NCBI RefSeq assembly: GCF_027887165.1
Contig: NC_077227.1
Location: 64,180,607 to 64,244,606 of the forward strand
Reading direction: 5' to 3'
Origin: Monodelphis domestica
Taxonomy: Eukaryota > Chordata > Mammalia > Didelphimorphia > Didelphidae
DNA length: 64,000 bases
The position numbers were made by a program, and so were the translations under genes. Below, in pieces: positions 48,594 through 59,271 of the stretch. The notes under the pieces were generated by a model. That model was not told the origin of the DNA and did not search any database. It saw only the letters and a list, made by a program, of their open reading frames with translations. Every line of letters starts with the position of its first letter. The stretch's first letter is position 1.

Positions 48594-48703
48594 GACACCC
48601 TAGAAATCCAGGTTTACCTGGATAAACGGGTCCCCTGGACCCCAAGGTCCAGAAAAAGGACCTCCATGAGAACAGGGACCCAAGGGAGAAGATGGAGCCA
48701 AAG
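48594..48703 (+). pseudogene. Collectin collagen exon 3 of stalk, two stops and a frameshift
   Basis: Acceptor 'tttttccctcag' at 48582-48593 and donor gtagat at 48704 are both good. The frame set by the split glycine reads GHP RNP GLP G then TAA, TGP, a frameshift near 48632-48640, then PGP QGP EKG PP, TGA, EQG PKG EDG AK. The length is 110 bp, seven short of 117. It is unmistakably collagen but cannot be translated through. Confidence 0.85.
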
Positions 48704-49959
48704 GTAGATGGCACAGGTGGACTGAAGAATTATTGACACTTATTCTTTGATGTTCCTCTGCAACTAAGACTACAGTGAGCAGAAGGTATCCTAAGTATTT
48801 GGAGGTGAAAAGAGATCAAGACTAGGAATCTAACAATCTCTCTCTGGCATCAGTTAGTATGTTATTTTATATTGACCCCTCTAAATCTTATTTTTTTCAT
48901 TTAAGAAGAGGAAAATTAGAACCTCTAAAGTCATTTTTCAGGTTCATGATTTTAATCCATGTGTCTTTTCATTGTCAAAGGTTCTGTTAGTTAACTACCC
49001 TTTTTTTTCTCAGTGATTCTATGCTACAGATGTTACTATCATCCTTGTTAATTATTCATCCCTGACCTGAGAGGCATAACTGTCACTCCTAAGACTTTCT
49101 TCATTCTGACAACATTTGTGGAGTCCTCAGATATTTACTGAAATTTACATAATAATTCCATTAGAATCATCATGGGAGAAAGCTCTGGACTTAGATCTGA
49201 ATTAAAATCCACAATCTTATATAACTTATATGTCTGATTCTAATGGTACAGTGCACTTACTAGAACAACAGCAACAACACATACACACACACCAGCATCC
49301 ACACACAGAGCAAGTCAAGAAGGTATAGTAGAGTCAAGTATGGACTTGAACCAAGTGTTGAGGGAATTAGAAGTAATTCATATGAAGGGTGTCGAAAGGG
49401 AAAGCTTCTACACGAGGTGTAGCTTTAGACATGAATGAGATCTCACAGTCCATCTAGTCCATTCTAGCCCCACTACCCAACTATTTTATAGGTGGGAAAA
49501 TTGAGGCCCAAAGAGTAGACATACATACTCTAAGAAAGAAAAACTGCTTAAACTCAATTCTAGGTTCTTCGACAGCAGATTCAGCCCTTTCTTAACTGTA
49601 TTACCATAATCATGGTTGGGTTTCTGTGACCATCCCTCATTTTTTCGCATTCCCCTGAAGGGCAGATTCAGAATTTCTGTTCTTTATTATCTTCAAGTGA
49701 TGGTAATGCATGTACTTATCTTCATGATGGTCTATTTGCTTAGAGTCAATATGAACATTTTGTGGAGGTGTGACCAAATATATCGATGGAAGGGTTTTGT
49801 TGTTGTTGTTTTGTTACCTTCAAGCAAATGATCAATTGGCAAGCATTTTAAACATCTACTATATTCTTGACACTGTGCAGGGGATATGAAGACAGACATG
49901 AAAGAGTCCATACCTTCAAGTAGATTGCCTTGAATCAGAAGAAACAATAGGTACACGTA
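48704..49959. other. Intron-like DNA, no gene seen
   Basis: 49425-49520 holds a MIR-like piece ('tggaaaattgaggcccaaag'-type motif). The rest is unassigned. Confidence 0.5.
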
Positions 49960-51570
49960 TACATATATTTACTAACTGTCAACACCTTGATTTGCCCCTC
50001 TGAAAAGGACATTTGAGCTATCCTTTTACTAAGGCCCAACTTTTTTATGTCTCCTCATTCCATTTTAAAGAATGGGACAAAGGGCCACTTTGAATCATTT
50101 CATGAGTCTTCATTAACAAAGAATCTGTCACCTGCTTGAGCTTTAAATCTATAAGCCTATGAAATAATCCAAATTTAACCCCTAATTAAAGGGGAGTAAA
50201 ATGAGGAACAGAGAGGAAAAACAATTTTCTGTAAAGACCCCCAGGTACTGTGTGACAAAGCTGAGTACAGAAGCCAGCTTTCTTGACTCCTAGTTCTGTG
50301 TAGTACTATAGGTATTTTTATTCCAATTGAAAAGATCTGGAAACTGAGACTGGGAGAAGGAAAGCAGCTCTTCCATGATAACTAAGTATCAAAGGTGTGA
50401 TGTGAATTCTTGTATCTTACTTAACAAGTCCAACATTCTTCAAAAGCAAATTCCATTTGAGATACCAGTTTGAACAATATCCATGTATAGATATCAAGTG
50501 GAAGTTTTTTGAATGGAGCTCAAGAAAAAATGCTTCCATCCCTAAAAAATCCCTAATAAGGCCTTATCATGCACATAGCAAACTTGCTTATTTCTGAATT
50601 GTTCAGTTTCAGACACTGAATATGAGCACCGAGCAAATCACATCACCCCATTTGTCTGTTTTCTCATCAACAAAATGAGTTAGAGAAGCAAATGGCAAAT
50701 CACAGTAGAAACATGAAGTATCAGATACAATGGAAACAACTACAGAACAAAGAGTAGTTCTTCAGTTGTTCTTCAGAAAAAACATAGTAGCACCTAGATA
50801 ACAAGGTTAAAAATAGAAAACTAACTCATTGGTCCTCTGAAGTCATCACTGCTCCTGGTCCAGGATTATTCCTAATCTTTTTTACATCTCTCCCAAACTG
50901 ATGGTGTCCTTCATGTCACTGCCCTGGATTATGGCTTATAGAACTTGTTCCCCAAATTCAAAAAGTTCCTGGTTATACCCCTCTATTGAACTTGTCTCTC
51001 CATGAGACCAACAACAAATCTTAAGAAAGAGAACAGTATCACCATCTTACACTGGAAAGAGTCAGAATATCTGGGTTCAAATCCTACCTTTCATGCTTCC
51101 TTTGTTTGTTGGATTTATTACTTTGGATTAGTTAATATCATTGGGACTCAGTTTCCCCATCTATAAAATGAAGAAATGAGATTAGATGGACTCTGAGGTG
51201 CCTGCTACCTCTGGATCTATAAAGGTGTAATCCATTCAATTGTCTTCTCTTTCTACTGTATTCCATAATATCTAACAAAGGAGTGGGCATATACCCAGGA
51301 CTCACTGAATATCTGTGAATTGGTTGATTGAATCTGACCGAAAATAATTCATGGGCTAAGTAGATATGGGGCTGCTCTAACAGCATAACATCAGAAACTA
51401 CTATACCCCCAGGTAGAGGAGATGAAGAAAGTTGAAGAAGAAACTAACAGTCCATTTTCAGGGAAATGTTCAAAATACATGTTGTATATGTGCTGCCACC
51501 AATTAAAAAGAGGGAGAGAAGAGAAACCAATGATCAGAATATTCCTAAGACATTTCTGTTCCACCATCAG

Positions 51571-51675
51571 GAGCAGCAGGAGAACCAGATAAAGAATATT
51601 CCTCAGGCCCGATTGGCCCCTCAGACCTGGAAGGAGAAAATGGAGAACCAGGAGCAGGACTTCCTGGACCTGCTG
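51571..51675 (+). pseudogene. Copy 1 exon A, collagen-like, 105 bp
   Basis: Acceptor 'ccaccatcag' and donor gtgagt, phase 1 at both ends. It reads GAA GEP DKE YSS GPI GPS DLE GEN GEP GAG LPG PA. Glycine is replaced or out of register at several steps. The exon is open throughout. It differs from copies 2 and 3 at about 8-9 of 105 bases, more than the flanking introns. Confidence 0.75.
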
Positions 51676-51915
51676 GTGAGTGATGGAAAGCAGGCCTGGG
51701 AATCTCAGGAAAAAAAAAACAACCCTGTCTGCATGTTCACCAAGCTCCAAACTCCTTTTCATATAGCATTTGAGTCAGAACCACACCTTCTTATGGTGAA
51801 GGGTCAAGAGAGATTGGAAGACTCAAAGTATTCATCGCTCAGGAGGGATGGGGAATATTTACTGAGAAAGTCCTATTAACTAACTCTTTCCTGGTCTCTT
51901 GTCATTCAAAATTAG

Positions 51916-52023
51916 GGCCACATAGAATACCTGATTTTCCAGACCCCCAAGAGCCAAGTGGTCCATCTGGGCCACGGGTTGATATACCATTACCTGGGGA
52001 GAAAGGAAAATGTTGTTGCGCAG
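51916..52023 (+). pseudogene. Copy 1 exon B, collagen-like, 108 bp
   Basis: Acceptor 'caaaattag', donor gtaagt. It reads GPH RIP DFP DPQ EPS GPS GPR VDI PLP GEK GKC CCA, so only a few glycine steps survive. It ends in three consecutive cysteines, unusual in a collagen stalk. It differs from copy 2 by a single C/A change in the exon. Confidence 0.75.
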
Positions 52024-52110
52024 GTAAGTCAGCCAACATTAAGGGTCCATCATGTTTGGTATGAGCCGGTTCTCCTAGCTCATTGCTTCCCTGTTGTTTT
52101 GGAATTTTAG

Positions 52111-52264
52111 AGAATGACCAAAACAGTATTAGGAACCAAACTATCAAAAGTCCCTCTAGATGGGAAAGCAGCCTCAGGAGATGCAGAGTTCCTTCCAATG
52201 GAAGGTGATGGAAGAGCTATACAAAGTGATCAAAACGAATATAACAAACTTTCCTAACATTCAG
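52111..52264 (+). pseudogene. Copy 1 exon C, neck-like, with one-base deletion
   Basis: Acceptor 'ggaattttag'; the possible donor gttaat is weak. In the frame set by exon B it starts ENDQNSIRNQTIKS, comparable to the start of the SP-D neck (Asp-x-x-Ser-Leu-Arg-x-Gln). A base is missing near 52198 relative to copies 2 and 3. In another frame 'EMQSSFQ' recalls the neck end, so the ancestral exon was probably frameshifted before the triplication. Confidence 0.5.
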
Positions 52265-53164
52265 GTTAATGAAACTAACTCTAAACGTGACAAAGGAGTC
52301 ATCACAATGGGTAACAGGTTGCCAGAAAGTGTCTCTTTAGAAGACCTGAGATAATGCTTAGAACACATACCCTATACACATGTACATATGTGTGTACATA
52401 TCTATAGACACATAGATAAGATCATGTTAACATCAAAGGCAGAGAACTGATTGGCCTGCAGCCAATTAGTACTGAAAACTGAAAGGCAACATCCCAAACT
52501 GACCGAGGCATCCAGTTTCTCACAACATGGTTGATTGACTCCCAACATATCTCCCTCTTTGTTATGACCTTGCTGAAGAATATAAAAGATGAAAAGAATT
52601 CATAAGAACACTGAAGAGTTTTTTATTGAAACATACCATTCATTATTCACTTTATTTCGTTCCATGATTTTCCTTAGGGCAAGCAATGTCTTGTTTCAAA
52701 ACATGATAAATAAGGAAATATGTATTATATGATAAAATGTGTTCAACTATATCGAAGAATAAGTAGGAAATTAGGGTTACAGTCTCTTTCTTCTCCTTTC
52801 CTGCCCTTGTCTGGACAAAGCAGGACCTTATGAACTACAGACTTTGTTTATTTCTGAGACAATGGAATATTGGATAGTAAAGACTTTCTTCTATGTTCCT
52901 TATAGTAACCTAAAACTCAGCGGCTTTTTCTCAGAATTTATAGTTTGGTCTCAACTCCCAATTCAGACATTCCTTCATGTCCTCTTATGAGCATTCTGTA
53001 AAGGATGGGTGTGAGTAATAGCAAGAAGGACTGTTGACTGGACAAATGAATTTATAAAGAAGCCTTAGGTGTGATGAAATTGGAAATACAGACTATATTC
53101 AGCTGCAGAAGATTAATAAGTGACAGAAAACTTCATATTTGATCCTAGAGGAAATTGGGAAGAT

Positions 53165-53415
53165 TGCAGTTGTTCAGAATTTCAATCATATCTGACTGTT
53201 CTTGACCCCATTTGGGATTTTCTTGTCAAAGATACCAGAGTGATTTTCCATTTCTTTCTTTAGCTCATTTGACTCATGAGGAAACTGGTTCAAAGAGGGT
53301 TAAGTGACTTGCCCATGGTCACACAGCTAGTAAGAGTTAAAGGCCAAATAGGGAACTGAGGTCCCCCTGACCCCAGGTCAGGCACTCTATCCCCTGTACC
53401 TCTTAGCTGCCTATA
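53165..53415 (-). mobile_element. Reversed tRNA-like SINE in copy 1 tail
   Basis: 'tttgggattttcttgtcaaa', 'gtgacttgcccatggtcaca', 'ccctgaccccaggtcaggca' in reversed SINE order. The same insertion is at 56670-56921, so it predates the duplication. Confidence 0.85.
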
Positions 53416-55073
53416 ATTAGGAAGATGCTGAATTTGAGTAATTAGGGAAGTGACATGATACATATTCTCCTAACTGTCAATTCTGTAATTTGCCCCTCTG
53501 AATAGGATATGTGAGCTATCCTTTTACTAAGGCCCAACTTTTTTATGTCTCCTCATTCCATTTTTAGGAATGGGACAAAGGGCCACTTTGAACCATTTCA
53601 TGAGTCTTCATTAACAAAGAATCTGTCACCCGCTTGAGCTTTAAATCTATAAGCCTATGAAATAATCCAACTATAAATCCTAATTAAAGGGGAGCAAAAT
53701 GAGGCCCAGAGAGGAAAAACAATTTTCTGTAAAGACCCCCAACAAGTGTGTGACAAAGCTGAGTACAGAAGCCAGCTTTCTTGACTCCTAGTTCTGTGTA
53801 GTACTATAGGTATTTTTATTCCAATTGAAAAGATCTGGAAACTGAGACTGGGAGAAGGAAAGCAGCTCTTCCATAATAACTAAGTATCAAAGGTGTGATG
53901 TGAATTCTTGTATCTTACTTAACAAGTCCAACATTCTTCAAAAGCAAATTCCATTTGAGATACCAGTTTGAAAGATATCCATGTATAGATAGATATCAAG
54001 TGGCAGTTTTTTGAATGGAGCTCAAGAAAAAATGCTTCCATCCCTAAAAATCCCCTAATAAGACCTTATCATGCACATAGCAAACTTGCTTATTTCTGAA
54101 TTGTTCAGTTTCAGACACTGAATATGAGCACCAAGCAAATCACATCACCCCATTTGTCTGTTTTCTCATCAACAAAATGAGTTAGAGAAGCAAATGGCAA
54201 ACCACAGCAGAAACCTGAAGTATCAGATACAACGGAAACAACTATACAACAAAGAGTAGTTCTTCAGTAGTTCTTCAGAAAAAACAGAGTAGCACCTAGA
54301 TAACAAGGTTAAAAATAGAAAACTAACTTATGGGTCCTCTGAAGTCATCACTGCTCCTGGTCCAGGATTATTCCTATTCCTTTTTACATCTCCCCCAAAC
54401 TGATGGTGTCCTTCATGTCACTGGCCTGAGTTATGGCGTATAGAACTTGTTCCTCAAGTTCAAATAGTTCCTGGTTATACCCCTCTATTGAACTTGTCTC
54501 TCCGTGAGACAAACAACAAATCTTAAGAAAGAGAACGGTATCACCATCTTACACTGGAAAGAGTCAGAATATCTGGGTTCAAATCCTACCTTTCATGCTT
54601 CCTTTGTTTGTTGGATTTATTACTTTGGATTAGTTAATATCATTTGGGACTCAGTTTCCCCATCTATAAAATGAAGAAATGAGATTAGATGGACTCTGAG
54701 GTGCCTGTTACCTCTGGATCTATAAAGGTGTAATCCATTCAATTGTCTTCTCTTTCTACTGTATTCCATAATATCTAACAAAGGAGTGAGCATATTCCCA
54801 GGACTCACTGAATATCTGTGAATTGGTTGATTGAATCTGACCAAAAATAATTCATGGGCTAAGTAGATATGGGGCCGCTCTAACACCATAACATCAGAAA
54901 CTACTATACCCCCAAGTAGAGGAGATGAAGAAAGTTGAAGAAGAAACTAAGAGCCCATTTTCAGGGAAATGTTCAAAATACATCTTATATTTGTGCTGCC
55001 TCTAATTAAAAAGAGGGAGAGAAGAGAAACCAATGATCAGAATATTCCTAAGACATTTCTGTTCCACCATCAG

Positions 55074-55178
55074 GAGCAGCAGGAGAACCAAATAAAGATT
55101 GTTCCTCAGGCCCAATTGGCCCCCCAGACTCCGAGGGAGAAAATGGAGAACCAGGAGCAGGACTTCCTGGACCTGCTG
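55074..55178 (+). pseudogene. Copy 2 exon A, collagen-like, 105 bp
   Basis: Same splice sites and phase as copy 1. Reads GAA GEP NKD CSS GPI GPP DSE GEN GEP GAG LPG PA. Around this exon copy 2 is the odd one out, while copies 1 and 3 share the upstream intron sequence near 54890-55020 almost exactly. Confidence 0.75.
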
Positions 55179-55419
55179 GTGAGTGATGGAAAGCAGGCCT
55201 GGGAATCTCAGGAAAAAAAAAAACAACCCTGTCTGCATGTTCACCAAGCTCCAAACTCCTTTTCATATAGCATTTGAGTCAGAACCACACCTTCTTATGG
55301 TGAAGGGTCAAGAGAGATTGGAAGACTCAAAGTATTCATCGCTCAGGAGGGATGGGGAATATTTACTGAGAAAGTCCTATTAACGAACTCTTTCCTGGTC
55401 TCTTGTCATTCAATATTAG

Positions 55420-55527
55420 GGCCACATAGAATACCTGATTTTCCAGACCCCCAAGAGCCAAGTGGTCCATCTGGGCCAAGGGTTGATATACCATTACCTG
55501 GGGAGAAAGGAAAATGTTGTTGCGCAG
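55420..55527 (+). pseudogene. Copy 2 exon B, collagen-like, 108 bp
   Basis: Almost identical to copy 1 exon B (Lys/Arg-coding C/A difference only): GPH RIP DFP DPQ EPS GPS GPR VDI PLP GEK GKC CCA. Acceptor 'caatattag', donor gtaagt. Confidence 0.75.
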
Positions 55528-55613
55528 GTAAGTCAGCCAACATTAAGGGTCCATCATGTTTGCCATGAGCCGGTTCTCTAGCTCATTGCTTCCCTGTTGT
55601 TTTGGAATTTTAG

Positions 55614-55768
55614 AGAATGAGCAAAACAGCATTAGGAGCCAAACTATCAAAAGTCCCTCTAGATGGGAAAGCAGCCGCAGGAGATGCAGAGTTCCTTCCA
55701 GCTGGAAGGTGATGGAAGAGCTATACAAAGTGATCAAAACGAATATAACAAACTTTCCTAACATTCAG
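55614..55768 (+). pseudogene. Copy 2 exon C, neck-like, 155 bp
   Basis: In the frame continuing from exon B it is open: ENEQNSIRSQTIKSPSRWES and then a basic stretch and 'MEELYKVIKTNITNF'. The first dozen residues recall the SP-D neck and the remainder does not, consistent with an old frameshift. The donor gttaat is weak. Confidence 0.5.
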
Positions 55769-56669
55769 GTTAATGAAACTAACTCTATACATGACAAAGG
55801 AGTCATCACAATGTGTAACAGGTTGCCAGAAAGTGTCTCATTAGAAGACCTGAGATAATGCTTAGAACACATACCCTATACACATGTACATATGTGTGTA
55901 CATATCTATAGACACATAGATAAGATCATGCTAACATCAAAGACAAAGAACAGATGAGTCTGCAGCCAATTAGTACTGAAAACTGAAAGGCAACACCCCA
56001 AACTGACCGAGGCATCCAGTTTCTCACAACATGGTTGATTGACTCCCAACATATCTCCCTCTTTGTTCTGACCTTGCTGAGGAATATAAAAGATGAAAAG
56101 AATTCATAAGAACACTGAAGAGTTTTTTATTGAAACATACCATTCATTATTCACTTTATTTCTTTCCATGATTTTCATCTAGGGCAAGCAATGTCTTGTT
56201 TCAAAACATGATGAATAAGGAAATATGTATTATATGATAAAATGTGTTCAACTATATCGAAGAATAAGTAGGAAGTTAGGGTTACTGTCTCTTTCTTCTC
56301 CTTTCCTGCCCTTGTCTGGACAAAGCAGGACCTTATGAACTACAGACTTTGTTTATTTCTGAGACAATGGAACATTGGATAGTAAAGATTTTCTTCTATG
56401 TTCCTTATAGTATCCTAAAGCTCAGTTGCTTTTTCACAGAATTTATAGTTCGTTCTCAACTCCCAATTCAGACATTCCTTCATGTCCTCTTATGAGCATT
56501 CTGTAAAGGATGGGTGTGAGTAATAGCAAGAAGGACTGTTGACTGGACAAATGAATTTATAAAGAAGCCTTAGGTGTGATGAAATTGGAAATACAGACTA
56601 TATTCAGCTGCAGAAGATTATTAAGTGACAGAAAACTTCATATTTGATCCAAGAGTAAATTGGGAAGAT

Positions 56670-56921
56670 TGCAGTTGTTCAGAATTTCAATCATATCTGA
56701 CTGTTCTTGACCCCATTTGGGATTTTCTTGACAAAGATACCAGAGTGATTTTCCATTTCTTTCTTTAGCTCATTTGACTCATGAGGAAACTGGTTCAAAG
56801 AGGGTTAAGTGACTTGCCCATGGTCACACAGCTAGTAAGAGTTAAAGGCCAAATAGGGAACTGAGGTCCCCCTGACCCCAGGTCAGGCACTCTATCCCCT
56901 GTACCTCTTAGCTGCCTATAA
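56670..56921 (-). mobile_element. Reversed tRNA-like SINE in copy 2 tail
   Basis: Duplicate of the SINE at 53165-53415, nearly identical. Confidence 0.85.
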
Positions 56922-58573
56922 TTAGGAAGATGCTGAATTTGAGTAATTAGGGAAGTGACATGATACATATTCTCCTAACTGTCAATTCTGTAATTTGCCC
57001 CTCTGAATAGGATATGTGAGCTATCCTTTTACTAAGGCCCAACTTTTTTATGTCTCCTCATTCCATTTTTAGGAATGGGACAAAGGGCCACTTTGAACCA
57101 TTTCATGAGTCTTCATTAACAAAGAATCTGTCACCCGCTTGAGCTTTAAATCTATAAGCCTATGAAATAATCCAACTATAAACCCTAATTAAAGGGGAGC
57201 AAAATGAGGCCCAGAGAGGAAAAACAATTTTCTGTAAAGACCCCCAGCAACTGTGTGACAAAGCTGAGTACAGAAGCCAGCTTTCTTGACTCCTAGTTCT
57301 GTGTAGTACTATAGGTATTTTTATTCCAATTGAAAAGATCTGGAAACTGAGACTGGGAGAAGGAAAGCAGCTCTTCCATGATAACTAAGTATCAAAGGTG
57401 TGATGTGAATTCTTGTATCTTACTTAACAAGTCCAACATTCTTCAAAAGCAAATTCCATTTGAGATACCAGTTTGAAAGATATCCATGTATAGATATCAA
57501 GTGGCAGTTTTTTGAATGGAGCTCAAGAAAAAATGCTTCCATCCCTAAAAATCCCCTAATAAGACCTTATCATGCACATAGCAAACTTGCTTATTTCTGA
57601 ATTGTTCAGTTTCAGACACTGAATATGAGCACCGAGCAAATCACATCACTCCATTTGTCTGTTTTCTCATCAACAAAATGAGTTAGAGAAGCAAATGGCA
57701 AACCACAGCAGAAACCTGAAGTATCAGATACAACAGAAACAACTATACAACAAAGAGTAGTTCAGTAGTAGTTCTTCAGAAAAAACAGAGTAGCACCTAG
57801 ATAACAAGGTTAAAAATAGAAAACTAACTTATGGGTCCTCTGAAGTCATCACTGCTCCTGGTCCAGGATTATTCCTAATCCTTTTTACATCTCCCCCAAA
57901 CTGATGGTGTCCTTCATGACACTGGCCTGAGTTATGGTGTATAGAACTTGTTCCTCAAGTTCAAATAGTTCCTGGTTATACCCCTCTATTGAACTTGTCT
58001 CTCCATGAGACCAACAACAAATCTTAAGAAAGGGAACAGTATCACCATCTTACACTGGAAAGAGTCAGAATATCTGGGTTCAAATCCTACCTTTTATGCT
58101 TCCTTTATTTGTTGGATTTATTACTTTGGATTAGTTAATATCATTGGGACTCAGTTTCCCCATCTATAAAATGAAGAAATGAGATTAGATGGACTCTGAG
58201 GTGCCTGTTACCTCTGGATCTATAAAGGTGTAATCCATTCAATTGTCTTCTCTTTCTACTGTATTCCATAATATCTAACAAAGGAGTGAGCATATTCCCA
58301 GGACTCACTGAATATCTGTGAATTGGTTGATTGAATCTGACCAAAAATAATTCATGGGCTAAGTAGATATGGGGCCGCTCTAACACCATAAGATTAGAAA
58401 CTACTATACCCCCAGGTAGAGGAGATGAAGAAAGTTGAAGAAGAAACTAACAGTCCATTTTCAGGGAAATGTTCAAAATACATGTTGTATATGTGCTGCC
58501 ACCAATTAAAAAGAGGGAGAGAAGAGAAACCAATGATCAGAATATTCCTAAGACATTTCTGTTCCACCATCAG

Positions 58574-58678
58574 GAGCAGCAGGAGAACCAGATAAAGAAT
58601 GTTCTTCAGGCCCGATTGGCCCCCCAGACCCCGAGGGAGAAAATGGAGAACCAGGAGGAGGACCTCCTGGACCTGCTG
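58574..58678 (+). pseudogene. Copy 3 exon A, collagen-like, 105 bp
   Basis: Reads GAA GEP DKE CSS GPI GPP DPE GEN GEP GGG PPG PA. Slightly more collagen-like than copies 1 and 2. Both splice sites are intact and the phase is 1-1. Confidence 0.75.
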
Positions 58679-58922
58679 GTGAGTGATGGAAAGCAGGCCT
58701 GGGAATCTCAGGAAAAAAAAAACAACCCTGTCTGCATGTTCACCAAGCTCCAAACTCCTTTTCATATAGCATTTGAGTCAGAACCACACCTTCTTATGGT
58801 GAAGGGTCAAGAGAGATTGGAGGACTCAAAGTATTTATCTCTCAGGAAGGATGGGGAATATTTAATGACAAAGTCCTATTAACTAACTATTTCTTGGTCT
58901 CTTTCTTGTCATTCAACATTAG

Positions 58923-59030
58923 GGCCACCTGGAATACCTGATTATCCAGACTTCCTAGAGCCAAGGGATCTGTCTTGGCCAAAAGGTAAAATAGGAATTC
59001 TTGGGGAGAAAGGAAAATGTTGTTGCGCAG
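58923..59030 (+). pseudogene. Copy 3 exon B, collagen-like, strongly diverged from copies 1 and 2
   Basis: Reads GPP GIP DYP DFL EPR DLS WPK GKI GIL GEK GKC CCA, with more surviving glycine steps than its sisters. By my hand alignment 21 of 108 bases differ from copy 2, all substitutions with the length unchanged. The intron just upstream (58820-58922) also differs more than usual, including a 5-bp insertion. The downstream intron is again nearly identical. Confidence 0.78.
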
Positions 59031-59116
59031 GTAAGTCAGCCAACATTAAGGGTCCATCATGTTTGCCATGAGCCAGTTCTCTAGCTCATTGCTTCCCTGT
59101 TGTTTTGGAATTTTAG

Positions 59117-59271
59117 AGAATGACCAAAACAGTATTAGGAGCCAAACTATCAAAAGTCCCTCTAGATGGGAAAGCAGCCGCAGGAGATGCAGAGTTCCTT
59201 CCAGCTGGAAGGTGATGGAAGAGCTATACAAAGTGATCAAAACGGATATAACAAACTTTCCTAACATTCAG
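59117..59271 (+). pseudogene. Copy 3 exon C, neck-like, 155 bp
   Basis: Open in the frame following exon B: ENDQNSIRSQTIKSPSRWES and so on to 'TDITNFPNIQ'. The following gttaat is a weak donor. No lectin domain follows before the ERV-2 LTR. Confidence 0.5.

Larger units (their letters stand above)
49960..53475 (+). repeat. Tandem 3.5-kb unit, copy 1
   Basis: The spacing of matching landmarks is 3498 bp to copy 2 ('aaggcccaac' at 50031 and 53529). It contains the exon trio A, B, C. The last 0.5 kb (52950-53475) includes a reversed SINE. Similarity to the next units begins near 'ctaactgtcaa' at 49974. Confidence 0.93.
53476..56981 (+). repeat. Tandem 3.5-kb unit, copy 2
   Basis: Spacing to copy 3 is 3505 bp ('aaggcccaac' at 53529 and 57034). 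Introns differ from the neighbouring units at only a few percent of bases by eye. Complete unit including the SINE tail. Confidence 0.93.
43807..59271 (+). pseudogene. Surfactant protein D-like collectin locus, decayed, with triplicated 3' exons
   Basis: Collectins are secreted innate-immune lectins built from an N-terminal Cys segment, a Gly-X-Y collagen stalk, a coiled-coil neck and a C-type lectin domain. The order here is: intact first coding exon (43807-44016), collagen exon without acceptor (46689-46802), collagen exon with stops and frameshift (48594-48703), and three tandem cassettes each with two collagen-like exons and a neck-like exon. All collagen exons keep the phase-1 split glycine codon (G|GN). 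No lectin domain is seen. The two defective middle exons make a normal SP-D product impossible, so I call a pseudogene, with the reservation that splicing could skip them in frame. Confidence 0.8.

Noticed and set aside
48594-48703. The collagen exon as a functional coding exon with stop readthrough
   Set aside because: Two stops plus a frameshift and a seven-base shortfall against the family exon length make translation implausible.
51466-51879. A 137-codon plus-strand protein covering exon A
   Set aside because: It runs in a different frame from the collagen one and crosses both splice sites. The collagen frame with G|GN split codons is the meaningful one.
54620-58389. Minus-strand 82-89 codon frames repeated in each tandem unit
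   Set aside because: They recur only because the DNA is triplicated. They lie antisense in the intron before exon A and show no recognisable domain.
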